DNA from: Gambelia wislizenii
Lineage: Eukaryota; Chordata; Lepidosauria; Squamata; Crotaphytidae
Assembly (NCBI GenBank): GCA_030847615.1
Contig: JAUMIR010000005.1
Span: 62,027,001-62,091,000 of the forward strand
Length of the DNA: 64,000 nucleotides
Direction of reading: 5' to 3'
Position numbers and translations under genes: made by a program. Every line of letters starts with the position of its first letter. Within the stretch, counting starts at the first letter, position 1. Of the stretch, positions 34,567 to 45,565 are shown piece after piece. The notes beneath the pieces are model-generated. The model saw nothing but the letters and a program-made list of their open reading frames with translations, did not search any database and was not told the DNA's origin.

Positions 34567-35026
34567 GACTTTATCAGACCACCCCCTAAAGACGTACTTT
34601 TGCTGGCATAAGAAAACCCATTTTTAAGCTGGCAAAAGAACATCCCCCACCACACTTAGCTTCCTCTCCCAGCAAAGGCTTCCCCAGCACTGAAGGAGGA
34701 AGTAAACAAAGCCCCATTCACTTCCTCCTTTGAGATCCCGCACGATTTTATCACATGGGAAATTCAAAAGTAAAACAAAAAATAAACATTGAAAAGTTAC
34801 ACCAAGCACCTAAAGACACTTTAAATCTCACAAGTAAACCAAGGAAAGTTTTTAAACCACAGGGGATCTATTGACGGCTTAAGCCATCAATAAAAAGGTA
34901 TGGTTTGGGGGCAGAAAAAAAACATGAAAGGGCAACATCATCTGATCTATGCGCCCTTTCACGGTTATGGGGCACCATTATGATGCTGTGTTTGACTCAT
35001 CTGATAGTCGTAGGACAGAGAGCACC
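34567..35026. mobile_element. Unclassified DNA element inserted in CR1
   Basis: About 460 bp interrupt the CR1 between AGAGACAAGG and ACACAGAGCAATGG. The left end reads GGACTTTATCAGACCACC; near the right end CATCTGATAGTC is a partial inverted match. The left end resembles that of the Harbinger-like unit at 32509. I could not define a clean target duplication, so class and exact right boundary are uncertain. Confidence 0.5.
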
Positions 35027-35620
35027 TAGGACACAGAGCAATGGACTCAAACTACAGGAAAAGAGATTCCATCTAAATATTAGGAAGAATTTCTAGACAG
35101 TAAGAACTTTTTGGCAGTGGAATGCACTGCCTCAGTGTGGTGGAGTCTCTTTCTTTGGAAGTTTTTAAACAGAGGCTGGATGGCCATCTGTCAGAAATGC
35201 TTTGATTGTTTTTTCCTGCAAGGCAGGGGGTTGGACTGGATTGCCCTTTTGGTCTCTTCCAGCTCTATGATTCTATGATTCATACATTTTGAATCCATTT
35301 TACCCTGAAATACCCATTAAAATATACATCCTAAAGTACACTTTGATCATAGAACTGTATTGCCAGTATTGGATCCCACACAAATCTTGAAGCATCCATA
35401 TGATCAAAGCACATTCAAATGTTTATTTGTCTTTCACCCTTGGAATGTTTCACCACTCACCTCCCTTGATCTAAGAAGAGGACTCCTGGTAGCAGGGCCA
35501 CTTTAAAGGCCCTGCAGCACCTGTAATGGCAGGAGCCCCCATCATTGGTGGGGGTCTGTCATAACCCTCCTCCTGCCAAAACTTTATTAGTAATAATCTG
35601 AATATCCTGCACTGTGAATA

Positions 35621-35657
35621 GGTTAGGTTAGGTTAGATTAGGTTAGGTTAGGTTACA
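35621..35657 (+). repeat. GGTTA pentanucleotide repeat
   Basis: Seven near-perfect AGGTT units with one substitution; interstitial and short. Confidence 0.85.
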
Positions 35658-35870
35658 TTGACCTGAGAGAAACATATGGCTCCCCCTTAAATTGAAGCAT
35701 TGCAGGGAGGCCCCAAATTCCTTAAACCAGCCCTTCCTGGCAGCTCCTTCACCAAATGCTGTTTCTTCTAACAGTTTTTTTCTTCTATTGTGTATCAGGT
35801 AACCTGGTCACATTTTTACACATTTCTTAATAAGCCAGTTGAAGCTCAAGAATCAGATTTATTCATTTAA

Positions 35871-36010
35871 ATCAGGGGGGGCTAGTATGGCTCTGGGGCC
35901 AAATGCACCCCTGCAGGGTGTTTTTTAAAAAAACAAAATCAGTGCAGATAGGTCCTCCAGAGGCATTGGGGTCACAGCAGCTTCACAGGGATGCTAACCC
36001 TGAGCCAACC
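35871..36010 (+). repeat. hAT-like left end, doubtful
   Basis: AATCAGGGGGGGCTAGTATG and GGGGCCAAATGCACCCCTGC resemble a hAT terminus; no matching right end was found. Confidence 0.25.
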
Positions 36011-36164
36011 TTCATAAAGTGACACTCTAGGGAGGGAATTGGGTGAAACACTACAGTGGTGTGCTTGATGGATGAATGTGAGAATCACCCAGAGAAAAAG
36101 CTGGCAGCCGAAGAGACGAAATTGGAAGAAGAGATGAAGAGGAAAGAAATAGGCTTCTGACACA

Positions 36165-36335
36165 CCACAGATTCCTATGGAATCCTGGGAACTGTAGTTT
36201 GTTGTGGCACCAGAGTTCTCTGACAGAGAAGGCTAAACATCTCACAAAACTACAGATCCCAGAATTCCATAGCATTGAGCCATGACAGTTGAAGCAGTGT
36301 CAAACTGCATTATTTCTGCAATGCATCAGCAGCCC
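36165..36335. mobile_element. MITE related to the 60911 copy
   Basis: GGAATCCTGGGAACTGTAGT on the left and ACTACAGATCCCAGAATTCC on the right form inverted arms around CAGAGTTCTCTGACAGAGAA. It shares the ATTCCATAG...AACTGCATTATTTCTGCA layout with 61420-61490. Confidence 0.5.
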
Positions 36336-38142
36336 TAGATACAACTGACTTCAGGAAAAATTAAGAGTAAAGTGATGATATGGTCCAGAAAGAAAAGGAG
36401 CTTAACATTCATCTGGGTAAGCTCATGATGTAGTGAGGAAATTTTGTCCAAATTAAATATTTCTGGAATACTTAGTTTTACCTTCATTCGCCCCATGACA
36501 AAATAATTTCTTCTTGTACAGTGCAAAGTTATGGAAACACTCTCAACAAATTAAAATTAGACCAAAACATTTAAATAAATTTAGAGGATGCTCATATAAT
36601 CAGGTTTGATTAAAACAGCAGTAGTGTCAGAGGCCAGCACATTTGTAAATCAATACAATAGTTTAGTAAAGTATAATTTTTAGCAGTTATGGGAAACACA
36701 TTCTAGTAGAAATAATACTACTGTAATTTGTTTCTGAAAACTACAGAGACCTTCTGGATGAGGAATGTAGTTATTAAAGGTAAAAAGTGCACAATATGTT
36801 GTAATGAAATGTTTGTGCTATCCACTTCATTAAATGGTTTGTAGGCCACCTGGGAAATTCAATTGCTCTCACACAAAACAATGTTTATACATAGCTATCG
36901 CTAGAGGGAGTACACATAGCAACCTAAGAAAAGGATAGAGATTTCATCATAAGTTAAGCCTAGAGAGAGGGGAATGGCGGCAAGCAAATCTGTTTTAATA
37001 CTACCTTTATGAAAAAGAAGAATTCGTATTTATTCTGCAAGAGGTGTGGCTCTTTATTCATGCTTGAGTGCTTGATGCAGATGGAAATAAGATTAGTTAA
37101 AAGCTCTGAAGTTACTTTGGAACGATGGAATTTCAAAAAGCTAACTGTCTGCATGCAAGCTGATGTCCAGGTTTTTTTTTAAAAAAATATCTGTCATATG
37201 AGACACCAAACAGGTTAAAAATTCAGAGAGCACAGTAGGGGGTCTTACCAATGAATTCAAAGATCTGATAGGTTTTGGATCTGATGAGTGTTTTGATTTA
37301 CAATATTTAGAGGTAGAAAATATAGGGAATAAAACAAAACAGAATTTCACATGAACTCTAGAGGGGGTCCTGGACTGTGGGCATGTTACCTAGAATAAAT
37401 ACTCATGACATTTTCATGAACATTTCATGAGTTCATCATTTGGGTAAGAAAATCTGCTTTAATATTTGAGGTGATATCTTGAAATGTTACTGGTTGCAGT
37501 ACATGTTTTACAGTTTTAATTTGCTCTCAGCTATTCTTTATGTCAGAATTTCAGCCCACTGCATAAACTACTTTGAAGTCAAAAGGACTTGTGAAAGAGA
37601 CATTGTCTCATATCATAAGAAGACTATCTCATACCTAGACCTTGACACTTCTTAAGAAGACAATACTACTGTGCTTCAGGTTTACATATGCAGGAATGTA
37701 AGGGGAAAGGAGCATAGTTCTGTAAAAAAATATGCATGAAATATATGAATTTTATAGAAATTATTCTTCAGAAAAATATGTTTATCATACAATGAAACTG
37801 TTTAAGTTTAATGGATTTTCCACCCTTGGAACAAGAATTTCGGTGAGTTTATTTGAATTGCATAGTACACGATAAAATACTGAACTGGATATTATTCTAT
37901 TATTTCTTCCAAATAACTGCTCTCATTCTTAGAAAGATCATTAAAACAAGGGATCACGTCTAAGGCCAGGGAGCTCCATGAAGCACCTGCCAGTCTGTTT
38001 TGTGTCCCCTGATCCTTCCAGAGCGCCCAGGGCACATGGGGGAAAAGAGAGAGAAACAGAGAAAAAAGATAATATGTTATTTGAGATGAATAACAATGTT
38101 CCTAGTCATTATAATTTGAGGTGTGGCAAGGGTGTGTGTGTT

Positions 38143-38375
38143 GGGGAGCCAGCCTGGTGTAGTGGTTTGAGTGTTAGACTAGGACACTGAGTGACTAGGG
38201 TTCAAATCCCTGCTCGTCCAGGGAAATCCACTGGGTGACTTGTGCAAGTCACATTCTCACAGCGTCAGAGGAAGGTCTGTACAAACTCTGCCAAGAAAAC
38301 CCCATGATAGGCTCACCTTAGGGTTTCCATAAGTTGGAAATTATTATTTCCATTTCCACCATGGAAGGCAAACAA
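38143..38375 (+). mobile_element. Sauria-type SINE
   Basis: Head AGCCTGGTGTAGTGGTTTGA, B box GGGTTCAAATCCCTGC, a middle shortened between GAGGAAGGTC and ACAAACTCTGCC, and a diverged tail CCATAAGTTGGAAATTATTA. Confidence 0.88.
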
Positions 38376-40327
38376 CATGTGGAGGGGCATAGCTAACCCC
38401 CCCCCAACTAACATGTTACTTCCCAGTTTTCAAATCCTGAAACAATATGATTTTTTTTTGCAATGTTTCTCATTAAATATCTAATTGCACAGAAAAGATG
38501 CATAATCAATGCATTCTTGAAACAACATCTTTGCATGGCTGATATACTCAGGAGAAACCATGGATAGCAGTTGTAGAAAAAACATTGTAGAAAAATCCAG
38601 TTTATGCATATCTACTTAGAAGTAAAAAAAGAAGAAGACAGGATTACTCTAGAGAATGCAACTGCAACAAAATCTGAAAGTATCCAAAATCCACCTATTT
38701 GCCTGTAGTAACAATGGTGGTGGTGATCCCCATTGCAGAAAAAAATAAAAATAAAAATAAATAAAACAACTTCCTTGCTGGCACAGTCTCCTGCTTCAGT
38801 TTCACATTAAGGGGAGCAAAATAACAATAAAACTACTTTTGGAGATTATCAGACAAACTTCTAAAAACATTCCTGTCCCACTATATTTTGAAGTGTGAAT
38901 GTCCCCGCACAATAACCCTTTTTGTCACGTGTTACTGTAATAATGAAAAAGAGCAGCCCCAGCATTATGGGATCATAAATGCTAGCGCTGCTAACTTATG
39001 CATTTGCCGGGGTGCGTGATCTCGGCAGGTCTCACGAGAAGACACGAGCTCACTTAAAAGTCTAAAAACAGCAAAATTGAAAAAAACAAAATGAGGTTAT
39101 CTCCCATTAAATTACAGTGGTAACAGAATTTAGCTACACTTGAATTATTGGGGAAAAGAACTACTTCAAAGTAACTCATTGAGCTCCTCCATGTGTACAT
39201 AGCTTCATCTGTGCAGTTCTGAGTCTTCACACTGTCCAGCAGCTGTGAAACCTGGGGAGAAGCCCCTGCTGCTCATCCAAAAAGGGATTTATACATATAC
39301 ATTCATGTTTTCCTGTTTCTATAATCAGTTCCATTGTCTGAAAGGATAGCACCCATCCCCTCCTTTTGGAGATACATCTTCTCTCACATTAAAAATGAAT
39401 AAGCGGTTGATTAGAGGGTTAACATTTTAACACAGGGAATAATACAGGTTGGTATGATGTCCACATGCAGATGTTGAAAATGCACAGGTTCATAAAAGTG
39501 CTTTCCATCTTACATGACTATATAATGCAATGATTTATCCAGTTTATTGCTGCTTAGCAGCCTTCTAGATGGCAGAGAAAGAAAGCACTCCAAGATAAAG
39601 AAATGCAGCATGTATCTTGCAGCCAGGCAGATAAAGGTCTCAGACATAGATGTATACTATTGCAGCCCATATGTACAATCAAAAGACCTCCTCACCAAGG
39701 GGCAGCCATGGGAAATGCTGAAAGCTATTGAAAACTGTAAGCTTTCATATTGTATTAGAACTTCCATTTACCATGGGCCTTGCTACATATACCAGACATA
39801 ATAGAAAATCCATTTTAATAGTCCTAAGGCTCCCATTTCCACCTGTCAGATTAGACAATGGAATGGTGTTGGAAGAGACTGTAATATACAAAATTATTAT
39901 AGAAATGGTGAGTCTTTGCAAACCCATAATGCCCTTCCATCCTACATAATCAGAGTCTGTAGCATGCAGTGCTATTGGCAAAGCCATTGTCCTAGTTCGA
40001 GCATCCTTTACAAAAGTAAGATTGAGAATACTGTGGACAAATTACACGTTACTAGCTTTGTATCCTCTTTAGGAATGGATGCTGTTTCTCAGGCATCATC
40101 TCTTTGTATAAGGTAAGGGTGGGGAATGTCTGGCTACCAGATGTTCTTGGACTGCAACTGCCATCAGCCATAGGTTGTACACTCAATGGAGACAGATGAT
40201 GGGAGAGGCAGTGTAGCAAATCTGAAGAAATCCCCTCTTCCTAATATAAGGAATGGAACAATCAGGTTTCTCAAGTTTGTTGGGAAACATATGAATACAT
40301 TTGGGTGGGAATTTGTTCTGTTTTCAT
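38376..40327. other. No gene seen
   Basis: Unique DNA. 38842-39060 starts with a GAGATTATCAGACAAACTTC motif like the left end of the element at 34567 and has scattered CpG, so it may hold a DNA-element fragment. Confidence 0.4.
40125..40180. repeat. Fragment of a DNA-transposon-like repeat
   Basis: CTGGCTACCAGATGTTCTTG then GACTGCAACTGCCATCAGCC; related to the fragments near 16815 and 25336. Confidence 0.35.
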
Positions 40328-40335
40328 CAGAAGAT

Positions 40336-40825
40336 ACCACAAGGGCTATCCATTCCAATCACCTGCCATGCAGGAATAACCAATCAAAGCACTCCCGACA
40401 GATGGCCATCTAGCCTCTGTTTAAAAACCTCCAAAGAAGGAGACTCTACCACACTGTGAGGCAGTGTCTTCCACTGCCAAACAGCTCTTACTGTCAGGAA
40501 GTTCTTCCTAATGTTTAGATGGAATCTCTTCTCCTGTAATTCGGATCCATTGCTCCATGCCCTAGTCTCTGGAGCAGCAGAAAACAAGCTTGCTCCTTCC
40601 TCAATATGACATCCCTTCAAATATTTAAACATAGCTACCATGGCACCTCTTAACCTTCTCTTTTCCAGGCTAAACATACCCAGCTCCCTAAGCCACTCCT
40701 CATAGGGCTTGGCTTTCAGGTCTTTCACAATTTTGGTTGCCCTCTTCTGGACACATCCCAGCTTGTCAATATCCTTCTAGATGGCCCCTGCGGTCTCTTC
40801 CAACTCTATGATTCTATGATAGTGC
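40336..40825. mobile_element. CR1 LINE with inverted 5' part
   Basis: The segment 40336-40773 is CR1 ORF2 C-terminus and 3' UTR in minus orientation. It is joined directly to a plus-orientation CR1 3' terminus (40776-40820) ending in the typical TTCTATGATTCTATGAT repeat. The two parts overlap by about 20 bp of the same consensus. The octamer CAGAAGAT flanks the unit at 40328-40335 and 40826-40833. The arrangement fits twin priming during integration, where the 5' part is inverted and the 3' end kept. Confidence 0.75.
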
Positions 40826-40833
40826 CAGAAGAT

Positions 40834-42377
40834 CAAACTTTCAGGTCGGATGGCACTCAACAAGCTGTTGGGATACAGCAGAGGACAACTATGAAAATCC
40901 CTGTGGTTAATGAAACAACTAGTTCAACTGTTGACATGCTCAGACATGAAAGGAAAATGTGAAGCTGCACAATGCATATTATAGGAACATGGAATGTGAG
41001 AAGCATGAATCGGAGAAGCTAGACATAGTAAATCAAGAAATGGAATGTATAAATCTTGCAGTACTTGGGATGAGTGGGCTAAAGTGAACAGGAATGGGAC
41101 ACTTTGACTCAGATAATTACACAGTGTTTTACTCAGGAAATAAAAGTCTAAGAAAAAATGGGATGGCATATATAGTGAGGAGAGATGTATCAAAAGCAGC
41201 CAAATGATATAATACAAAGTCTGACTTAATCATGTCAATAAAAGTTTAGGAGAACCCATCAATATAACCTTAATCCAAGTTTATGCTCCAACTACAGAAG
41301 CAGAAGAAGAACAAATTGAAATATTCTGTGGTGGGGTCCAGGAGGAAACTGATCACACATCAAAGCAGAACTTCATGTTAATCATAGGCAATTAGAATGC
41401 AAAACATAGGAAACAGAGAAGAATAAAAGATTGTAGGAAAATTTCACCCAGGCTCAAGAAATGAAGCAGAAGAGTGAGTGCCTGAATTTTGCAAGGTCAA
41501 CAGTTTGTTCACCACAAACACATTCTTCAAGCAACCTAAGATGCGATTGTACACATGGACATCACCTGAGGGCCAATATAGAAATCAAATAGACTGCTTA
41601 ATTGGAAGCAGAAGATGGAAAAGCTCAATTCTCTCTGCAAAAACAAGACCAGGAGAAGATTGTGACACAAACCATGAACTGCTAGTATAAAAAAACAGAG
41701 TAAAGCTAAAGAAGAACACTAAATCAACCATCACAATGAAATAAACCTGAAGAACAACCCTGTAGAATTTAAAGTTGATGTAAAAATAGATTTGCACTAT
41801 TAAGCCTAATTGACCAGCAGCCAGAAGAACTCTGAAGTAAAGCCAGGGACATTGTCAGGGAGGAATGCAAAAAGACACTATATGTAGCCAAAAAAGAAAG
41901 AAAAGCTTCAATGAATGACAGATGAAATCTTCAAGCAGCTGACAGACAAGAAGCAAAAGTAAAAGGTGACAGAAATAGCGTCAGAACCCTGAATGCTACT
42001 GTTCAATGACATGAAGAACTACTATCATAATCAATGCAGAAAAACAGAGGGTAACAACAACAACAACAACGAAGAACAAGAGACCTCTTTCACAAGATTT
42101 GAGAAATCAATGGGAAATTTAAAACAAGAGTGGGAATGCTCTGCCACTAGCAGGGGAAAACATTACATGACCAAGTAGAAATAAAAAGATGATGGAACTA
42201 TATAAAAGAAATTAAAGGCTGACAGATTCATTTGAGGAAGAACCGTGTGAAGATGAACCTCCAATTTTAGAAAGTGAAGTGGAAGCTGCACTCAGAGCAC
42301 TTGGGAGAAATAAATCACCAGGAACAGATGGCATACCAATAATAGCTGCTTTAAGCTACATAGACAGAATCTACTCT
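40834..42377 (+). mobile_element. Bov-B (RTE) LINE, 5' part, decayed
   Basis: Broken reading frames on the plus strand encode a Bov-B type endonuclease start (GTWNVRSMN near 40985-41012) and, at 42230-42360, a pre-RT segment with a KSPGTDGIP-like motif. The reading then stops at the inserted minus-strand retrotransposon and resumes at 46359. Stop codons and frameshifts are frequent, so this copy is old and inactive. A CR1 copy sits immediately upstream (40336-40825) and may have inserted into the 5' part of this same Bov-B. Confidence 0.8.
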
Positions 42378-42406
42378 CTCTCTGGCTTTTCTTCGCAAAC
42401 GAAGAT
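42378..42406 (-). terminator. Short 3' UTR with stem-loop of the RTE-type element
   Basis: Only 29 nt lie between the TGA stop and the target-site duplication. Two nucleotides after the stop, CTTCG-TTTG-CGAAG makes a perfect 5-bp stem with a 4-nt loop, followed by a purine-rich tail. A compact 3' hairpin is a plausible recognition site for the element's reverse transcriptase. That role is inferred. Confidence 0.55.
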
Positions 42407-45400
42407 TCAGGAAGGACTCATCCCGCGCTTTCTGCAAGCGCGCTGATGACTAAAAAGGCCAATCCGAGATAAACAAGTCCGGTTGCAAAAAGCACAGCAG
42501 AAGGTCTCCTTGGGTGATGTTTTTGGGTTGTGATTCTTTCTGCGTTGTCGTTTCTCTTCAAGACTTGTTCGTCGTGAGTTCTCAAATAAGGCTGCAGCAT
42601 TGTGGATAGTGCGTCTCCATGCCTCCCGATGTGAGGCCAGGGCGGACCACTGTTGGTGATCAATTTGGCCAAGCCTGAGATGTTGTTTCAGGGAGTCTTT
42701 GTATCGCTTTTTTGGAGCGCCCCTCTTACGCTGACCCATGGCGAGTTCACCGTAGAGTAGTATTTTTGAGAGGCGATGGTCCTCCATCCTAGAAACGTGC
42801 CCTGCCCAGCGCAGCTGTGTTCTCAATATCACGGCCTCAATGCTGGTGATCCCTGCTTGCTCAAGGACAGCAACATTTGTCACATAGTCAGTCCAGTGTA
42901 TATTTAGGATTGTGCGTAGACAGCGCTGATGAAAGCGCTCGAGGAGTCGTAGGTGGTGGTGATAGGTGACCCATGTTTCAGATCCATAAAGGAGGATAGA
43001 CAGTACGATGGCTCTATACACACTGATTTTTGTGCTTTGCCTCAGGTGTTTATTGCTCCAGACTCTTTTGTGAAGTCTTCCGAATGCACTATATGCCTTT
43101 GCTAATCTGTGATCGATCTCTTTGTCAATCTTGGCATCTGAGGAGATGATGCTTCCCAGGTAGGTGAACTGCTGAACGGACTTGAGCACAGATTTGCCGA
43201 CGGCAATGTGGGGATGGTGGTGTTCGTCCTGTGGTGCAGGCTGGTAAAGAACTTCTGTTTTCTTCAGGTTGACTTCTAGCCCAAACAGCTCTGCAGCTGT
43301 TGCAAAACAGGATGTCAGGCGCTGCAGAGCTGCTTCTGTGTGGGCAACAAGGGCAGCATCATCGGCGAAGAGCAGCTCACGGACTAGATAGTTTAGAGTC
43401 TTAGTGTGAGCCCTCAGACGGCTTAAGTTAAACAGGCTACCATCAGTACGGTAGCGTATATAGATGCCGTCGTCTTCTTCAAGCTCTGCCATAGCCCTTT
43501 GGAGCATCGTGCTAAAGAAGATTGTAAATAAAGTTGGTGCAAGAACACAACCTTGCTTCACTCCATTAGTTATTAGAAAGGGCTCTGAAAGAGCATCGCC
43601 ATATCTGACTTGACCATGCTGTCCCTCGTGTAGCAAGATAATCATTTTAAGAAATTTGGGGGGACATCCTAGTCTTTCCAGGATCTGCCACAGACCTTTT
43701 CTACTTACAGTGTCAAAGGCTTTGGTGAGGTCGACAAATGTTACATAGAGACCCTTGTTCTGCTCCCTACATTTTTCTTGCAGTTGCCTAAGGGCAAATA
43801 CCATGTCTGTAGTATTCCTATTGGCTCTGAAGCCACATTGGCTTTCAGGGAGAAGTTCTTCTGCAATAGCAGGAACTAATCTGTTCAGGAGTATCCTTGC
43901 AAGGATTTTTCCAGCAATAGAGAGCAGTGTTATGCCTCGATAGTTTGAGCAATCGGATTTTGCTCCTTTTTTCTTGTACAGGGTGATGATGACTGCATCT
44001 CGGAGGTCTGATGGCAGTTCCCCTTTTTCCCAGCAATTCACAAGGAATTTGTGGAATTTTTCGTGGAGTGCATGACCTCCGTGTTTCCAAACTTCAGGTG
44101 GGATTCCATCAATCCCAGCTGCCTTGCCGTTTTTCATCTGCTGTATGGCCTTAAGGGTCTCTTCCAAAGTGGGAGCTATGTCCAATTCATTTTTCATTGG
44201 TTTTTGTATCATATGTTGGATAGCTGAGCCTTGGACTACTCGGTTGGCGCTAAAGAGACTTTGAAAATGTTCAGCCCAACGATTTAGGATGGAGGCTTTA
44301 TCAGTAATTAATGTTTGACCATCTGTACTGTATAAGGAGCTTTGGACCTGATAAGTAGGTCCAAACACGGCTTTAAGAGCTTCATAAAATCCTCTATGAT
44401 CACCCAGATCTGCACAGCGTTGTGTCTTTTCTGCTATATTGATCCACCACTTGTTGTGCATGTCTCGGAGTTTTTGTTGTAGTTTGCTACATGTGAGGCG
44501 GAAAGCTGCTTTTCTTACATGACAGGTTGGCTGAGCGAGGTATGCCTGGTGAGCAGCTCTCTTCTTTGCCAACAGCTCCTGGATCTCTTGGTTGTTTTCA
44601 TCAAACCAGTCTTGATTTTTCTTGTGGGAGAACCCGAGGGATTCTTCTGCAGACTGGAGAATACTGTTTTTGATATGTTGCCAAAGCACTGTAGGAGAAG
44701 GATCTGTCGGATGGTCTTCAAGTTTCGTTTGTAGATTTGCCTGGAAGTTGTCTCTCATGGTAGCTTGTTGAAGATTGTTGACTTGGAGTCTCTTCTTTAA
44801 GATGCCACCCCTCTTAGGTTTGAACTTAAGATGAAGATTTAGTTTACATCTGATGAGGCGATGATCTGTTTGGCATTCTGCACTGGGCATCACTCGTGTA
44901 TGACGGACATCACGAATGTCTCTCTGACGGACTAGAACGTAGTCAATGAGGTGCCAATGTTTGGATCGGGGATGCATCCAGGTTGTCTTCAAGCTATCTT
45001 TCTGCTGAAAGATTGTGTTTGTAATAGTCAGCTGTTGTTCTGCACAGAACTCTAGCAGGAGGCGTCCGTTATCATTGCAATTTCCAACACCATGCTTGCC
45101 TAAGACACCTTTCCAGGCTTCAGAGTTCTTTCCTACTCTGGCATTGAAGTCACCAAGGATAATAATTTTATCTTCTACAGGGACTTTTTGTATGAGTTGG
45201 CGTAGGTCTGTGTAGAATTTGTCTTTCTCTACAGGGTCGGCTTGCGTAGTTGGGGCATATATACTAAAGAGAACAACATGTGGGAGGTGTAAGGAAATAA
45301 TGCGATCAGAGTGTCCTGTTGGCAAGGTTTCGAGTTTGGAGGCAATGGAGTTTTTAATCATAAAGCCTACTCCTGAAAGATGTTTTTCGGTTTTGGGTTT

Positions 45401-45565
45401 GCCAGACCAGTAAAGTGTGTAGCCGGCGCCATGTTCTTTAAGGCTGCCTTCCTCATGGAAGCAAACTTCACTAAGAGCAGCGATGTCAATATTAAGCCGT
45501 GATAGTTCAAGGGCTATTAGGGCAGAACGACGCTCAGGCCGTCCACTATCTTCAGAGTCTTGCAT
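42407..45565 (-). CDS. Retrotransposon endonuclease/reverse transcriptase polyprotein
   Basis: An intact 1,052-residue ORF encoding the replication protein of a non-LTR retrotransposon: it nicks target DNA and copies element RNA at the nick. The N-terminal part is an APE-type endonuclease, with SE (residue 33), GDFNAR (138-143) and TDHRL (233-237). The reverse transcriptase follows: NYRGI near 541, FVDLTKAFD (610-618, catalytic Asp), GVKQGCVLAPTLF (668-680) and FADD (733-736, catalytic Asp pair). A C-terminal C2HC finger (C1024, C1027, H1040, C1044) is the likely nucleic-acid-binding part. The first ATG is at 45565, but the frame stays open for 35-40 codons upstream and encodes the usual endonuclease start, CWNIRT, just before that Met. 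True initiation is therefore probably upstream or non-canonical. All visible catalytic motifs are intact, so the protein could be active. Confidence 0.93.
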   Translation of the reverse strand: MQDSEDSGRPERRSALIALELSRLNIDIAALSEVCFHEEGSLKEHGAGYTLYWSGKPKTEKHLSGVGFMIKNSIASKLETLPTGHSDRIISLHLPHVVLFSIYAPTTQADPVEKDKFYTDLRQLIQKVPVEDKIIILGDFNARVGKNSEAWKGVLGKHGVGNCNDNGRLLLEFCAEQQLTITNTIFQQKDSLKTTWMHPRSKHWHLIDYVLVRQRDIRDVRHTRVMPSAECQTDHRLIRCKLNLHLKFKPKRGGILKKRLQVNNLQQATMRDNFQANLQTKLEDHPTDPSPTVLWQHIKNSILQSAEESLGFSHKKNQDWFDENNQEIQELLAKKRAAHQAYLAQPTCHVRKAAFRLTCSKLQQKLRDMHNKWWINIAEKTQRCADLGDHRGFYEALKAVFGPTYQVQSSLYSTDGQTLITDKASILNRWAEHFQSLFSANRVVQGSAIQHMIQKPMKNELDIAPTLEETLKAIQQMKNGKAAGIDGIPPEVWKHGGHALHEKFHKFLVNCWEKGELPSDLRDAVIITLYKKKGAKSDCSNYRGITLLSIAGKILARILLNRLVPAIAEELLPESQCGFRANRNTTDMVFALRQLQEKCREQNKGLYVTFVDLTKAFDTVSRKGLWQILERLGCPPKFLKMIILLHEGQHGQVRYGDALSEPFLITNGVKQGCVLAPTLFTIFFSTMLQRAMAELEEDDGIYIRYRTDGSLFNLSRLRAHTKTLNYLVRELLFADDAALVAHTEAALQRLTSCFATAAELFGLEVNLKKTEVLYQPAPQDEHHHPHIAVGKSVLKSVQQFTYLGSIISSDAKIDKEIDHRLAKAYSAFGRLHKRVWSNKHLRQSTKISVYRAIVLSILLYGSETWVTYHHHLRLLERFHQRCLRTILNIHWTDYVTNVAVLEQAGITSIEAVILRTQLRWAGHVSRMEDHRLSKILLYGELAMGQRKRGAPKKRYKDSLKQHLRLGQIDHQQWSALASHREAWRRTIHNAAALFENSRRTSLEEKRQRRKNHNPKTSPKETFCCAFCNRTCLSRIGLFSHQRACRKRGMSPS

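Larger units (their letters stand above)
31556..35283 (+). mobile_element. Long CR1 LINE with nested insertions
   Basis: A 5'-truncated CR1 reading on the plus strand. It encodes the pre-RT motif KSPGPDELHPRVLKEL (about 31638), NYRSVSLTS (about 31806), the [20 protein letters not shown] block (about 32190), FADDTKLGG (about 32281), and further on the [11 protein letters not shown] and [16 protein letters not shown] segments (34308-34490). It ends at the TTCTATGATTC repeat near 35280. The region around catalytic motif A (about 32025-32075) is damaged and many stops occur. Four later insertions break it: Harbinger-like (32509-32840), L1-like (32904-33040), hAT (33091-34256) and an unclassified DNA element (about 34567-35026). 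Confidence 0.9.
35284..38142. other. No gene seen
   Basis: Mostly AT-rich unique DNA with the GGTTA repeat and MITE listed separately. 36340-37960 is notably repeat-poor. Confidence 0.45.

Noticed and set aside
33937..34611. 224-codon plus-strand open frame
   Set aside because: It crosses the hAT right end and runs into CR1 ORF2, so it is a chance fusion of two mobile elements.
35621..35657. TTAGG repeats resembling arthropod telomeres
   Set aside because: Vertebrate telomeres are TTAGGG; this is a short interstitial pentanucleotide microsatellite.
42407..45565. Host craniofacial-development-like gene
   Set aside because: Proteins with this architecture are sometimes named that way in databases, but the RT motifs, target duplication and missing introns show a retrotransposon.
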